A DNA stretch of 23,059 nt. Source: Erysipelotrichia bacterium (GTDB lineage Bacteria; Bacillota_I; Bacilli_A; Erysipelotrichales; Erysipelotrichaceae). Positions 12,206-20,052 of this stretch are shown here, piece after piece. The stretch is taken from contig SABF01000007.1 in NCBI GenBank assembly GCA_009929095.1, positions 1 to 23,059 on the forward strand, read 5' to 3'. The notes under the pieces are model-generated. The model had not been told where the DNA came from. It saw nothing but the letters and a program-made list of their open reading frames with translations, and did no database searches. How positions within the stretch are numbered: the first letter of the stretch is position 1; the number at the start of each line of letters is the position of its first letter. A program made the position numbers and the translations under genes.

Positions 12206-12907
12206 TTACTGCAATGGCTTTTTTTTGATTTTGGCATAGCTGCGCGGATATTGAGTCGGTGTATGCCGGTGCTTCATATATACAAGGTTATAGCGTTCAT
12301 CTCCGTTTGGGAGATGATCTTGGTGAAAGTCTTTTCCGTCACATCCCATCTTGCCGCAGGCATCCTGCGCAGTCCGGGCCTCTTCTTTTCCTTTGCTGCC
12401 CTTCATGGCCAGGAAAGTTCCGTTCATTCTGACCAGCGGCATGCAAAGCTCTGCCAGTACAGGCAGCGCAGCGACCGCTCTTGCAGTTACCAGATCAAAC
12501 GATTCCCGATGCTTCTGTACATAGTCCTCAGCCCGTTCATTGATAACTGTGACTTCCTTCAGGTTCAGCTGACTGATGACTTCTCTCAGAAACACACATT
12601 TCTTTTCTGTCGGTTCAATCAGCGTCATTCGAATCTCGGGGCAGGCAATCTTAAATACCAGTCCGGGAAAGCCGGCTCCGGTTCCTACATCTGCTGCATC
12701 AGCTCCCGGATTGACCAGTCGAAGTGCAAGAAGACAGTCATAAAAATGCTTTTCCAGTACTTCTGATTCTTCGGTAATCGCTGTCAGATTGATCTTATCG
12801 TTCCATTCCTTCAGCAGTGCAGCATACTGCAGCAGCTGCTCCTGCATCGTATCTGTCAGTTTAATTCCAATGGTTTCTGATGCGCTTGTCAGTTCTCTGA
12901 TATCCAT
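12206..12907 (-). CDS. rsmG: 16S rRNA (guanine-N7)-methyltransferase RsmG (GidB)
   Basis: This 233-residue protein starts at the ATG at 12907. It has LLKEWNDKINLTAIT (31-45), the SAM-binding motif DVGTGAGFPG (73-82), TARAVAAL and the C-terminal MKG-S-KGKEE block. It methylates G527 of 16S rRNA, and loss gives low-level streptomycin resistance in other bacteria. An in-frame ATG at 12970 would add 21 residues. I reject it because a strong extended -10 box at 12930-12938 puts the transcript start downstream of it, and no ribosome binding site precedes it. GGGGAG lies just before the chosen start. First gene of the operon with noc, parA and parB. Confidence 0.95.
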   Translation of the reverse strand: MDIRELTSASETIGIKLTDTMQEQLLQYAALLKEWNDKINLTAITEESEVLEKHFYDCLLALRLVNPGADAADVGTGAGFPGLVFKIACPEIRMTLIEPTEKKCVFLREVISQLNLKEVTVINERAEDYVQKHRESFDLVTARAVAALPVLAELCMPLVRMNGTFLAMKGSKGKEEARTAQDACGKMGCDGKDFHQDHLPNGDERYNLVYMKHRHTPTQYPRSYAKIKKKPLQ

Positions 12908-12929
12908 GTGCTCCCCAATCTGCTCAGTG

Positions 12930-12938
12930 ATTATATCA
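12930..12938 (-). promoter_or_regulatory. Extended -10 promoter of rsmG-noc-parA-parB
   Basis: The minus strand reads TGATATAAT, a perfect TATAAT with the TG extension. The -35 region is weak. The predicted transcript start leaves a leader of only about 15-20 bases before the rsmG ATG at 12907. Confidence 0.65.
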
Positions 12939-12988
12939 TCCGACACCTTCCTGCGGTATCTATTTCCCATGGGATATTAAGAAAAGAT

Positions 12989-13011
12989 TGTGGACAAATG
13001 AGTTATCCACA
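12989..13011. promoter_or_regulatory. Inverted pair of DnaA boxes
   Basis: A perfect TTATCCACA lies on the plus strand at 13003-13011. An opposed box, TTGTCCACA (one mismatch), reads on the minus strand at 12989-12997. They are separated by five bases. The pair sits 50-75 bp upstream of the rsmG promoter -10, in the short gap between rsmG and the ABC transporter genes. Confidence 0.6.
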
Positions 13012-13014
13012 ATT

Positions 13015-13045
13015 TGTTTCAGGATGTTTCAGAATACTTTCAGTA
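13015..13045. repeat. TTTCAG tandem repeats beside the DnaA boxes
   Basis: TGTTTCAGGA (13015-13024) is followed immediately by TGTTTCAGAA (13025-13034) and by a diverged third unit TACTTTCAGTA (13035-13045). The third unit is part of a weak hairpin, AATACT/AGTATT with a three-base loop (13033-13047). No T-run follows it on the minus strand, so it is a poor terminator for the ABC genes ending at 13054. Confidence 0.4.
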
Positions 13046-13053
13046 TTTAAGCC

Positions 13054-14802
13054 TCAATCTGCTCTGGCAAACTGACTTTCATACAGGTCATGATAAAAGC
13101 CATTCTTCTTCAGCAACTCATCATGATTGCCGCGTTCAATGATATTTCCATCTTTCATAACCAGGATCTCATCTGCACTTCTGATTGTAGACAGACGATG
13201 CGCAACAACAAAACTGGTTCTGCCCTTCATCAGACGATCAAAGGCATCCTGTACCTGAAGTTCTGTGCGGGTATCAATCGAAGAGGTGGCTTCATCCAGG
13301 ATCAGTACAGAAGGAACACTGAGCATGACTCGGGCAATGCACAGCAGCTGTTTCTGTCCCTGACTCAGACTGTCTTCGCTTACTTCAGTATCAAGTCCCT
13401 TAGGCATTCTGCGGATAAATTCCCAACTGTGAGATTGTTTTGCCGCAGAGACAATCTCTTCTTCTGAGGCATCCGGTCTGCCGAATGCGATATTCTCTCT
13501 GATTGTTCCGCTTTTCAGCCAGGTATCCTGCAATACCATGCCATAGCGTTTTCTTAATGAATGCCTGGAAATCGTACGGATATCTCTGTCATCTGCCTGA
13601 ATTACCCCGGCACTGACATCATAGAATCTCATCAGCAGATTGATCAATGTTGTTTTCCCGCAGCCGGTGGGGCCGACAATGGCTATGCGTTTTCCGGCTT
13701 TCGCACTGAAGCTGATCTTATTCAGCAGCGGTCTTTCCGGCAGATAGCTGAAACTTACCCCTTCGGCAGTGATGGACCCATTCTCTGTTTCCAGATCAAA
13801 AGCGGAGTCTTTGGATTCAGGATTCGCCTCAATCAGGTCAAATACTCTTGCGGCGCAGGCAAGTGCATTCTGCAGTTCAGATATTACCGCACTGATGTCA
13901 TTGAATGGCTTCATGTACTGACTTGCATAACTGAGAAGAACTGACAGTCCGCCTACGGTCAGTGATCCGACAGTGATCAGACCAGCCCCGATCAATGCGA
14001 CCAAGGCATAGATCAGACTGTTAATGCATCGGGTTGAAGGATTGGTCAGCGAGCTGACAAATACTGCCTTCCAGCCGCATTCCTCCAGGCTGTCATTGAT
14101 CATCCGAAATCGTTCTGAGGCCCGATCTTCATAGCCAAACGCCCGGACTGCATGCTGGCCAGTAATCATCTCTTCTGCCAGAGCCGTTTCTTCTCCTCTT
14201 ATCTTTGACTGCTGATGAAACAGTTCATAGGAATGAGACGCAATGAATTTTGCGACGAAGAATGACAGCGGTGTCAGTGCCGTGACCAGAAGCGTGATCT
14301 GCCAGGAACGGGCAAGCATGAAAATCAGAGTGACAAATATTGTGACAATACCGGAAAAGAGCTGTGAAAAACCCAGCAGCAGACCATCGGACAGCTGATC
14401 TACATCAGCAATCATCCGGCTTTCCAGATCACCAGTACTGTGCGTATCAAGATAGGAAAGGGGCAGATTCTGCACCCGCTGAATTGCGTCGATACGGATA
14501 TCCTGAACAACATGATAGGTCATTCGGTTATTGATCAGACTCATCGACCAGGTCAGAATGCCGGAGCCGCATACCACAATGAGAATTTGAATCAGAATTC
14601 TGCCAATCAGCGCAAAGTCCACATTGCCGGCTGTGATCATGCAGTCTATCGCATCACCGAACAGGATCGGTGCATACAGAGACAGAACAACTGCACCACA
14701 GGCAGTCAGCACACTGAGAATCAGCAGGATCCGATAGCTGCCGATATAGTGCATCACTTTCTTAAATGTATTCCAGGCAGAGGCTTTATCCATGTGCTTC
14801 AT
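13054..14802 (-). CDS. Heterodimeric ABC exporter, canonical subunit
   Basis: This 582-residue half-transporter has an N-terminal six-helix exporter domain (about 25-320) and a C-terminal ATPase. The ATPase has Walker A GPTGCGKT (377-384), an ABC signature of LSQGQ (479-483), Walker B ILDEATS with catalytic E504, and switch histidine H535. All catalytic residues are intact, apart from the signature variant LSQGQ for LSGGQ. It overlaps the upstream ABC gene by four bases, so the two are made together. The partner has a degenerate ATP site, as in the LmrCD, BmrCD and TM287/288 type of multidrug or lipid exporters. The substrate is unknown. Confidence 0.93.
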   Translation of the reverse strand: MKHMDKASAWNTFKKVMHYIGSYRILLILSVLTACGAVVLSLYAPILFGDAIDCMITAGNVDFALIGRILIQILIVVCGSGILTWSMSLINNRMTYHVVQDIRIDAIQRVQNLPLSYLDTHSTGDLESRMIADVDQLSDGLLLGFSQLFSGIVTIFVTLIFMLARSWQITLLVTALTPLSFFVAKFIASHSYELFHQQSKIRGEETALAEEMITGQHAVRAFGYEDRASERFRMINDSLEECGWKAVFVSSLTNPSTRCINSLIYALVALIGAGLITVGSLTVGGLSVLLSYASQYMKPFNDISAVISELQNALACAARVFDLIEANPESKDSAFDLETENGSITAEGVSFSYLPERPLLNKISFSAKAGKRIAIVGPTGCGKTTLINLLMRFYDVSAGVIQADDRDIRTISRHSLRKRYGMVLQDTWLKSGTIRENIAFGRPDASEEEIVSAAKQSHSWEFIRRMPKGLDTEVSEDSLSQGQKQLLCIARVMLSVPSVLILDEATSSIDTRTELQVQDAFDRLMKGRTSFVVAHRLSTIRSADEILVMKDGNIIERGNHDELLKKNGFYHDLYESQFARAD

Positions 14803-16550
14803 ACTGCAGCCTCCATATGAATGCCATCCAAAGGCCGTTCTTCCGGCACCTGTGACCAGCGTATCTCCTGATATACTTCGCAGGTCTTCATCAGTTCTTC
14901 ATGTGTGCCAATACCAGCAAGTCTGCCATCATCCAGTACAAGAATCTGATCCGCATGCATGATTGTGGAAGTGCGCTGAGAGACCATAAAGACTGTTGTA
15001 TTCAGTTCGCTTTCCCTCAGGGATTTTCTAAGTGATGCATCTGTCGCAAAATCGAGTGCACTGAAGGAATCATCAAGAATCAGAATCTCAGGATGTCTGA
15101 CCAGTGCCCTGGCAATTGCCAGACGCTGGCGCTGACCTCCGGATAAATTTCTTCCGCCTGGCTCTACAATCGAATACAGTCCGGACTCTTTTTCTCTGAC
15201 AAACGTTTCAGCCTGAGCTGTCTTCAATGCTTTCCATGCGTCTTCTTCACTGAGAGATTCAGAACCCCATTTCAGATTATCCAGAATTGTTCCGGCAAAC
15301 AGTTCGGTCTTTTGCGGAACCAGTCCAATTTTCTCAATCAGTTCCTTCCTGCCATACTCCCTGACATTCACTCCATCCACACTTACCGTGCCGGATAGAG
15401 CATCATAGAATCTTGGAATCAGATTGATCAGTGTGCTCTTTCCTGATCCGGTACCGCCAATAATGCCGACTGCTGTATGCGGTCTGGCATGGAATGATAT
15501 ATCAGTCAGACTATCCTCTCTTGCGTCAGGATAGGCAAAGGACACATGATTGAAATCCACACTGTTTTTTTCTTCCGGCTGTTCAGACTGTACGGGATAG
15601 GACATCCCGGGTTCTTCCTTCAGAACTGAAGACACGCGATCAGCACAGGCAGCAGCTCGGTTGATGGATATAATCAGATTGGCCAGTTTGACAAGTTCAA
15701 TGATCATCTGAGCCATATAGCTGTACAGAGCCACTGCATCTCCCTGTGACATTTCACCAAGGTTTACCTGAACCGCACCGATTTTGATCAGATAAATTGC
15801 GGCAATATTGATCAGTACATAGGTAATCGGATTCAGCAGAGCCGAGACTCTGCCGACGAACTCATTCATTTTTGTCAATTTCTGATTCTCACGATCAAAC
15901 TCACTGACCGAATCCTTCTCTCTTGAGAAAGCCCGGATTACCCGGACACCGGTCAGATTCTGACGAGTCAGTGTCATGATGCGATCCAGCTGTGACTGTA
16001 CTTTCTTATATAACGGAATGCATACGAGCATGATGAAGAATACTGCCGCAAGCAGTATTGGTATGGATGCCGCAAATACCAGGGCACATTTTACATTGAT
16101 GGTAAAAGCCATGATCATGGATCCGAATACGATAAACGGACTTCTCAGCAGAAGTCTCAGTGTAAGATTCAGTCCATTCTGAATCATATTGATGTCGCTG
16201 GTCATGCGTGTGATCAGTGTACCGCTGCCAAATCGATCCAAAGTACCTATGGAAAGCTGCTGAATATGGTCAAACAGCGACTGTCTGAGTTCTGAGGCGG
16301 CTCCAACACTGGCTCTTGCGGCATAATACTGAGCGATCACACTGAAACCGAGACCAAGCGCAGCCAGCAGCACCATCATCCAGATCTGGCTGTATAAATA
16401 CGATGTATCGTTCAGACCGATACCGCGATCTATGATGCCTGCCACCAAGACTGGTACCAGAAGATCCATCATGGCTTCCAGCATTTTGAACAGCGGTGAG
16501 AGAACGCATTCCTTTTTGTAATTCTTCAGAGAATCCAGAAGTGTCTTCAT
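14799..16550 (-). CDS. Heterodimeric ABC exporter, subunit with degenerate ATP site
   Basis: This half-transporter has 583 residues from the chosen start MKTLLDSLKN, which has a GGGG/TAGG site just upstream. An in-frame ATG 18 bases earlier lacks one. The membrane domain spans about 20-300. The ATPase has GGTGSGKS (365-372) and LSGGQ (469-473). Walker B reads ILDDS, with aspartate D494 in place of the catalytic glutamate. The switch position reads SQRTSTI, with Q525 in place of histidine. Both substitutions are known from the degenerate site of heterodimeric exporters, so this is specialisation rather than decay. The gene is divergent from a LysR regulator that probably controls it. Confidence 0.93.
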   Translation of the reverse strand: MKTLLDSLKNYKKECVLSPLFKMLEAMMDLLVPVLVAGIIDRGIGLNDTSYLYSQIWMMVLLAALGLGFSVIAQYYAARASVGAASELRQSLFDHIQQLSIGTLDRFGSGTLITRMTSDINMIQNGLNLTLRLLLRSPFIVFGSMIMAFTINVKCALVFAASIPILLAAVFFIMLVCIPLYKKVQSQLDRIMTLTRQNLTGVRVIRAFSREKDSVSEFDRENQKLTKMNEFVGRVSALLNPITYVLINIAAIYLIKIGAVQVNLGEMSQGDAVALYSYMAQMIIELVKLANLIISINRAAACADRVSSVLKEEPGMSYPVQSEQPEEKNSVDFNHVSFAYPDAREDSLTDISFHARPHTAVGIIGGTGSGKSTLINLIPRFYDALSGTVSVDGVNVREYGRKELIEKIGLVPQKTELFAGTILDNLKWGSESLSEEDAWKALKTAQAETFVREKESGLYSIVEPGGRNLSGGQRQRLAIARALVRHPEILILDDSFSALDFATDASLRKSLRESELNTTVFMVSQRTSTIMHADQILVLDDGRLAGIGTHEELMKTCEVYQEIRWSQVPEERPLDGIHMEAAV

Positions 16551-16572
16551 ACCTACCCCTTTTTGCATAGTA

Positions 16573-16601
16573 AAGATAGAATATATAGTGATAAATGTAA
16601 A
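16573..16601 (-). promoter_or_regulatory. Candidate promoter of the ABC exporter operon
   Basis: On the minus strand, TTTACA (16596-16601) lies 17 bp from TATCTT (16573-16578). The start codon at 16550 is 22 bases further. The AT-rich divergent region to 16638 is where a LysR protein would be expected to bind, though I see no clear T-N11-A dyad. Confidence 0.45.
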
Positions 16602-16650
16602 ATATTGATTTTATTGGTCACCCATACACATTTCATATAGGAGGAATCTT

Positions 16651-17499
16651 ATGGATCTGCGTCAGTTGGAATATTTCAGAGCCGTAGCAGAAACCGGCAG
16701 TATCAGTGAAGCGGCCAGGAAACTTCATCTTTCTCAGCCGCCGGTATCGGTGCAGATGAAACAGCTGGAACAGGAACTTGGCGTTTCGCTCTTCGAACGC
16801 GGCAGTCGAAATATCATTTTAACTGAGGCCGGTCGGATTCTATATGCAAGAAGCGGTGAGATACTCAGTTATGCCGATTCTACAAAACGGGAGGTATCCG
16901 GTACCGGAGCTACTCAGATTCTGCGTCTTGGCATGACGCCGACTGTTGTTACAACTATGATGCCTTATCTGAAACGTTATGCTTCATCTCATCCGAGTGT
17001 ACGCTTTGAGGTTCATGACGGAAGTACCTATCAGCTGCGGGAAATGCTGGATCACAGCACGGTTGAATGCGCGGCACTCCGAACTCCGATCAAACAGAAT
17101 AATCTCAATTCCGTCACACTGCTGAAGGATGACATGATTGCCGTGTCCAGCAGGGAACAGCATCATATTGATGGAGATTCTGTCACATTGGAACAGCTCG
17201 CACTGAATCCGATTATTCTATACCGCCGGTATGAACAGCTGATCCTCGATGCCTTTCACTGCAGAAATCTGAATCCCGATATCTACTGTCTCTGCGATGA
17301 CGGAAGAGATGCCCTCATGTGGGCAGAAGCAGGACTCGCGACTGCCATCTTCCCTGGATCTATGCGTGATATCTCGCAAAATCTTGTCATCCAGACTATT
17401 GATGCCTTGGAGCTGAACACTGATATTCTTCTGGCATGGCGAAAGGATCGGACTGCAAGTGAACTGCTGACCGGTTTCCTGAAGACCTTTGTAATATAA
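16651..17499 (+). CDS. LysR-family transcriptional regulator
   Basis: This 282-residue protein has the conserved LysR winged helix at 1-60 (MDLRQLEYFRAVAETGSISEA, then SQPPVSVQMKQLEQELGVSLFERG). A linker helix follows, then an effector-binding domain from about 88 onward (LRLGMTPTVVTTMMPYL). AGGAGG at 16639-16644 fixes the start. The family usually activates a divergent gene in response to a small ligand, so the ABC exporter pair is the obvious target. The length is slightly below the usual 290-300. The ligand is unknown. Confidence 0.92.
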   Translation: MDLRQLEYFRAVAETGSISEAARKLHLSQPPVSVQMKQLEQELGVSLFERGSRNIILTEAGRILYARSGEILSYADSTKREVSGTGATQILRLGMTPTVVTTMMPYLKRYASSHPSVRFEVHDGSTYQLREMLDHSTVECAALRTPIKQNNLNSVTLLKDDMIAVSSREQHHIDGDSVTLEQLALNPIILYRRYEQLILDAFHCRNLNPDIYCLCDDGRDALMWAEAGLATAIFPGSMRDISQNLVIQTIDALELNTDILLAWRKDRTASELLTGFLKTFVI

Positions 17500-17504
17500 A
17501 GAAA

Positions 17505-17522
17505 CCGTCTCTTTCGAGACGG
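17505..17522 (-). terminator. Terminator between lysR-type gene and ThyX-like gene
   Basis: A perfect 7-bp stem, CCGTCTC (17505-17511) with GAGACGG (17516-17522), encloses a TTTC loop. On the minus strand TTTCTTT follows, and on the plus strand there is only a broken T-rich run. It probably serves the minus-strand operon and may act in both directions. Confidence 0.7.
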
Positions 17523-17524
17523 CA

Positions 17525-18163
17525 TCATTCGTTTTCTTCTGCACCGGTGATGAATTCCGCATGCGGAAGCGTGGTAATCCATTCACAGAAAGCCCGCCAT
17601 TCCGGAAGCCGATGGGCTCTTCTCTGCTGATAGATTGTTTTCAGCTGACGGTAATTGGTTGTCATTCTTGCAGTCAGACGGAATCCGCATGGATTGGAAT
17701 ACAGAATTTCAAGATACTGCCGACTGGCAAGACTTCTCAGTTCTGCCACATCTTTCTTTTCTTCTGTCAGATTCAAAATATCTTCCTGAAGATCATTATA
17801 TATTTTGGTCTTTTCCTTCATGATCTCAACAATGCGGGGATCTACATAAGAGATATATGCCTTATCAAGATCAAACCTGGTGATGCGGTGCATTGTGGAC
17901 TGAGAGCTCACAAAGTCCAGGAAATGATAGCGCTCTGCTTCAACCCATGCCTTATTGGTAAAAGTCAGATCAAACTGAACAATTACACCATTCAGAAAAT
18001 TATCATGGCCAGATCCAATCTCTGCCTTTGCTAATTTTCTTGTTCTCTCAGTTACTTCCTCTGATAATTCACTCAGATCTGCCGACATCGGATACTTTGA
18101 CCCTTTTACAGATTCATCAAATCCATAGATGTTGACATTGGATACCAGTTCTTCGTAGTTCAT
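17525..18163 (-). CDS. Divergent ThyX-fold protein, signature motif lost
   Basis: This 212-residue protein is the length of flavin-dependent thymidylate synthase. Two parts look like ThyX. FDLTFTNKAWVEAERYHFLDF (64-84) leads into SSQSTMHR (86-93), where ThyX has its RHRxxSxNxxSxR motif. TTNYRQLKTIYQQRRAHRLPEW (168-189) resembles the ThyX segment N-L-x-x-x-x-x-F-x-x-x-R-x-x-x-x-A-Q-W-E. The RHR triad is absent, so classical dTMP synthesis is doubtful. From memory, similar unannotated proteins with an STMHK/RI string occur in Firmicutes and their phages. The start overlaps the mnmG stop by four bases, so the two are co-translated. It could be a FAD/folate enzyme on another substrate. The function is unknown. 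Confidence 0.6.
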   Translation of the reverse strand: MNYEELVSNVNIYGFDESVKGSKYPMSADLSELSEEVTERTRKLAKAEIGSGHDNFLNGVIVQFDLTFTNKAWVEAERYHFLDFVSSQSTMHRITRFDLDKAYISYVDPRIVEIMKEKTKIYNDLQEDILNLTEEKKDVAELRSLASRQYLEILYSNPCGFRLTARMTTNYRQLKTIYQQRRAHRLPEWRAFCEWITTLPHAEFITGAEENE

Positions 18164-20052
18164 GAATGTACACCTCTTCCCTTTCCCTGCTTCATGGCAA
18201 TTGCCAGTACTGCCAGATCTGCTGGATTCACACCGGATATTCTGGACGCCTGTCCCATAGTTTCCGGCTTGTACTTCATCAGCTTCTGCCTTCCCTCAAT
18301 GGAAAGATTGTCTACTTCTTCATAGTTGAATTCCGTGCCAAGGATGATAGATTCCATTGCCTTCAGTTTATCAGCTTCTCTTCTTGCTTTGCTGATATAG
18401 CCCTCGTATTTCAAATCAATATCACATCGTTCCATCAGATCTGCATCCGCTGTTTCACCAATGCACGCAAGCAGATCTTTTGTGAGGACCTTTGGTCTTC
18501 TGACCAGTTCCCTGCCATTGACTCCGGTGTGCGTGTCATTTTTATAGCCAAGTCCGGCAAGATAGGCATGTATCTTTGGATCATCCTGTTCGAATACTGC
18601 TGTGCCCAGATGATCTTCCAGCTGCTTCAGATCTTCCTGCTTTTTCATGAACCTGCTGTATCTTGCTTCACTGATCAGACCAATCTCGTGACCATAATGA
18701 ATCAATCTCTGCTCCGCATTGTCATGCCGCAGCAGTAAGCGGAATTCTGCCCGAGAAGTCAAAAGACGATATGGTTCCAGGGTGCCCTTTGTTGTCAGGT
18801 CATCCACCAGAACACCGATATAGGCTTCATCTCTGGCAAAGATCAGCGGTGCTTTTCCCTGCAGACTGAGTGCTGCATTGATGCCGGCTGTCATGCCCTG
18901 TCCGGCTGCCTCCTCATATCCAGATGTGCCATTCACCTGCCCGGCTGTGTATAGATTGTGAATCCTCTTTGATTCAAAACTTGGTTTCATCTGAATTGGA
19001 TCTATTGCATCATACTCTATCGCATAAGCATATTTTTTAATCAAACAGTGCTCAAAGCCAGGCAGTGTATGTATCATCTGTTCCTGTATTTCCCGAGGAA
19101 GCGAAGTGGAAAATCCCTGCACATAAGTTGTATCCATACTGAGGGATTCCGGTTCGAGAAAGAGCTGATGCCGCGGTTTATCTTTGAAGCGAACAAGCTT
19201 ATCTTCGATAGATGGGCAGTATCTCGGACCAACCCCTTTGACTACTCCAGAGTACATGGAAGATTTGTTCAGATTCGCTAGAATGATTTCATGTGTTGCC
19301 GGGGTGGTATAAGTCATATAGCAGGGAATCTCATTCTCAAATGAACGCACATCTTCCTCTTGCGTAGTTTCAGAAAAATGCAGAAATCCTGGTGTGCCCG
19401 GTTCTAAAGATGTCTTCGTAAAATCAATGGTGCTGGTCAGCACTCTTGGCGGTGTTCCCGTCTTAAGTCGGAACGTCTGAAGACCTGCCTCTCTTAAGGA
19501 TGCAGATAGATCTTCCGTTGTTTCTTCTCGATCCGGTCCGCCTTTGACAACCTCTGCCGAGATCATGTTGACACCGGCCATATAGGTTCCGGTTGTGAGC
19601 ACGACTGCTCTTGCCGTCAATACCGTTCCGTCCTTCAGTGTTACACCCCGCACTGTATCATCTGTGACATCCAGATGCACTGCCATGCCTTCAATCACTG
19701 CCAGGTGTTCCTGATTCAGACAGACAGCCTGCATCATTTTTTTATAGGCAATCTTATCAGACTGCACTCTCAATGCCCTGACACCCGGACCTTTGGCACT
19801 GTTGAGCATTTTAAACTGCAGTGCTGTGCGGTCTGCCGTAATCGGCATCTGTCCGCCCAAGGCGTCAATCTCACGAACAACAATTCCCTTGGCAGGACCT
19901 CCTACCGAAGGGTTGCATGGCATCTTTCCGATGTTATCAATACTGAGTGTCAAAAGTGCAGTGTGCATGCCTATTCTGGCTGAAGCAAGTGCTGCCTCAA
20001 TGCCGGCATGGCCGCCGCCAATGACGATAATGTCAAAATTACTCTTCTTCAT
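18160..20052 (-). CDS. mnmG: tRNA uridine 5-carboxymethylaminomethyl modification enzyme MnmG (GidA)
   Basis: The protein has 630 residues from the ATG at 20052 (MKKSNFDIIVIGGGHAG), matching the family length. An in-frame ATG at 20112 lies inside the upstream gene and would add 20 non-conserved residues. The FAD-binding GGGHAG is at 12-17. It is followed by PCNPSVGGPAKGIVVREIDALGG and GPRYCPSIEDK, both MnmG signatures. With MnmE it uses FAD and methylene-tetrahydrofolate to modify U34 of tRNAs. The start lies 14 bases inside the EVE-like gene, and the end overlaps the ThyX-like gene. In many Firmicutes rsmG follows mnmG directly. Here about 5 kb separates them. Confidence 0.97.
   Translation of the reverse strand: MKKSNFDIIVIGGGHAGIEAALASARIGMHTALLTLSIDNIGKMPCNPSVGGPAKGIVVREIDALGGQMPITADRTALQFKMLNSAKGPGVRALRVQSDKIAYKKMMQAVCLNQEHLAVIEGMAVHLDVTDDTVRGVTLKDGTVLTARAVVLTTGTYMAGVNMISAEVVKGGPDREETTEDLSASLREAGLQTFRLKTGTPPRVLTSTIDFTKTSLEPGTPGFLHFSETTQEEDVRSFENEIPCYMTYTTPATHEIILANLNKSSMYSGVVKGVGPRYCPSIEDKLVRFKDKPRHQLFLEPESLSMDTTYVQGFSTSLPREIQEQMIHTLPGFEHCLIKKYAYAIEYDAIDPIQMKPSFESKRIHNLYTAGQVNGTSGYEEAAGQGMTAGINAALSLQGKAPLIFARDEAYIGVLVDDLTTKGTLEPYRLLTSRAEFRLLLRHDNAEQRLIHYGHEIGLISEARYSRFMKKQEDLKQLEDHLGTAVFEQDDPKIHAYLAGLGYKNDTHTGVNGRELVRRPKVLTKDLLACIGETADADLMERCDIDLKYEGYISKARREADKLKAMESIILGTEFNYEEVDNLSIEGRQKLMKYKPETMGQASRISGVNPADLAVLAIAMKQGKGRGVHS

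Noticed and set aside
12908..12970. Longer rsmG start at 12970
   Set aside because: No ribosome binding site precedes it, the added 21 residues are not family-like, and the extended -10 box at 12930-12938 places transcription downstream of it.
19088..19101. ATTTCCCGAGGAAG in mnmG as a Noc-binding site
   Set aside because: It matches the Bacillus NBS at 11 of 14 positions but is a single site inside conserved coding sequence, so chance is the simpler explanation.
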